A DNA stretch of 5,213 nt from the NCBI GenBank assembly GCA_030614245.1, contig JAUWKK010000225.1, positions 1 to 5,213 on the forward strand. Direction: 5' to 3'. The position numbers were made by a program, and so were the translations under genes. Source of the stretch: Planctomycetota bacterium. Its GTDB lineage: Bacteria; Planctomycetota; PUPC01; JABMSA01; JAUWKK01. A model generated the notes under the pieces. It saw only the letters and a program-made list of their open reading frames with translations. It was not told the origin of the DNA and searched no databases. How positions within the stretch are numbered: position 1 is the first letter of the stretch; every line of letters starts with the position of its first letter. This document shows, one piece after another, positions 5,155 through 5,213 of this stretch.

Positions 5155-5213
5155 ATGAGCGAGTATTCAGTCAGCCCGGCGGGCGAGAAGTTCCCTATTC
5201 CTCAGGATGATGA
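5155..5213 (+). CDS. N-terminal start of a gene leaving the window (partial)
   Basis: ATG at 5155 with AAGGAGG (5144-5150) four bases upstream opens 19 complete codons that run off the window end (MSEYSVSPAGEKFPIPQDD). The strong ribosome binding site, the upstream promoter-like repeat and the TATAAT cluster make it a likely real gene. The fragment has no signal peptide and is too short to assign to a family. It is separated from the preceding unit by a hairpin and a repeat, so it probably starts a new transcript. Confidence 0.7.
   Translation, partial: MSEYSVSPAGEKFPIPQDD

Overview
The window is high-GC bacterial DNA (about 65% in the flotillin coding region by a spot count). It holds a co-directional membrane-stress cluster followed by a small accessory region of lower GC (about 47% in one 60-base spot count). 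All recognised genes are on the + strand. I see no rRNA, tRNA, CRISPR array or transposase. The gene order PspA, YqiJ/NfeD-like OB-fold membrane protein, flotillin is found in several phyla, so taxonomy cannot be settled here. A Planctomycetota-like or other high-GC Gram-negative host is only an impression.

Region 1 (126-3769) is the stress cluster. A PspA/IM30 protein (126-827) is followed by a three-helix membrane protein with a C-terminal OB fold (894-1655), whose first loop is a strictly alternating aspartate repeat. Next comes a flotillin/YqiK-type SPFH protein. The flotillin frame is open for 667 sense codons from 1766 to 3769 except for one in-frame amber codon (TAG, 2582-2584) just after the SPFH domain. 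As written, it yields a 272-residue N-terminal product and a separate C-terminal coiled-coil half. By family knowledge, PspA coats stressed membrane, while the OB-fold protein and flotillin form a membrane microdomain scaffold. The three would act together in envelope maintenance.

Region 2 (3770-4052) is intergenic. It holds two overlapping strong hairpins, the first copy of an 81-bp repeat carrying TTGACA and GATAAT boxes, and a second promoter-like pair (TTGAAC-N16-TATGAT).

Region 3 (4053-4870) has two small genes overlapping by 19 nt. The first is an unrecognised 141-residue protein. The second is a 136-residue protein with a DUF2283-like segment.

Region 4 (4871-5213) has a hairpin, the second copy of the 81-bp repeat (77/81 identical), a leader with three TATAAT-like boxes and two mutually exclusive hairpins, and the first 19 codons of a gene that leaves the window.

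The observations most worth following are the amber-interrupted flotillin, the promoter-bearing repeat pair around the two-gene unit, and the alternating-Asp linker.
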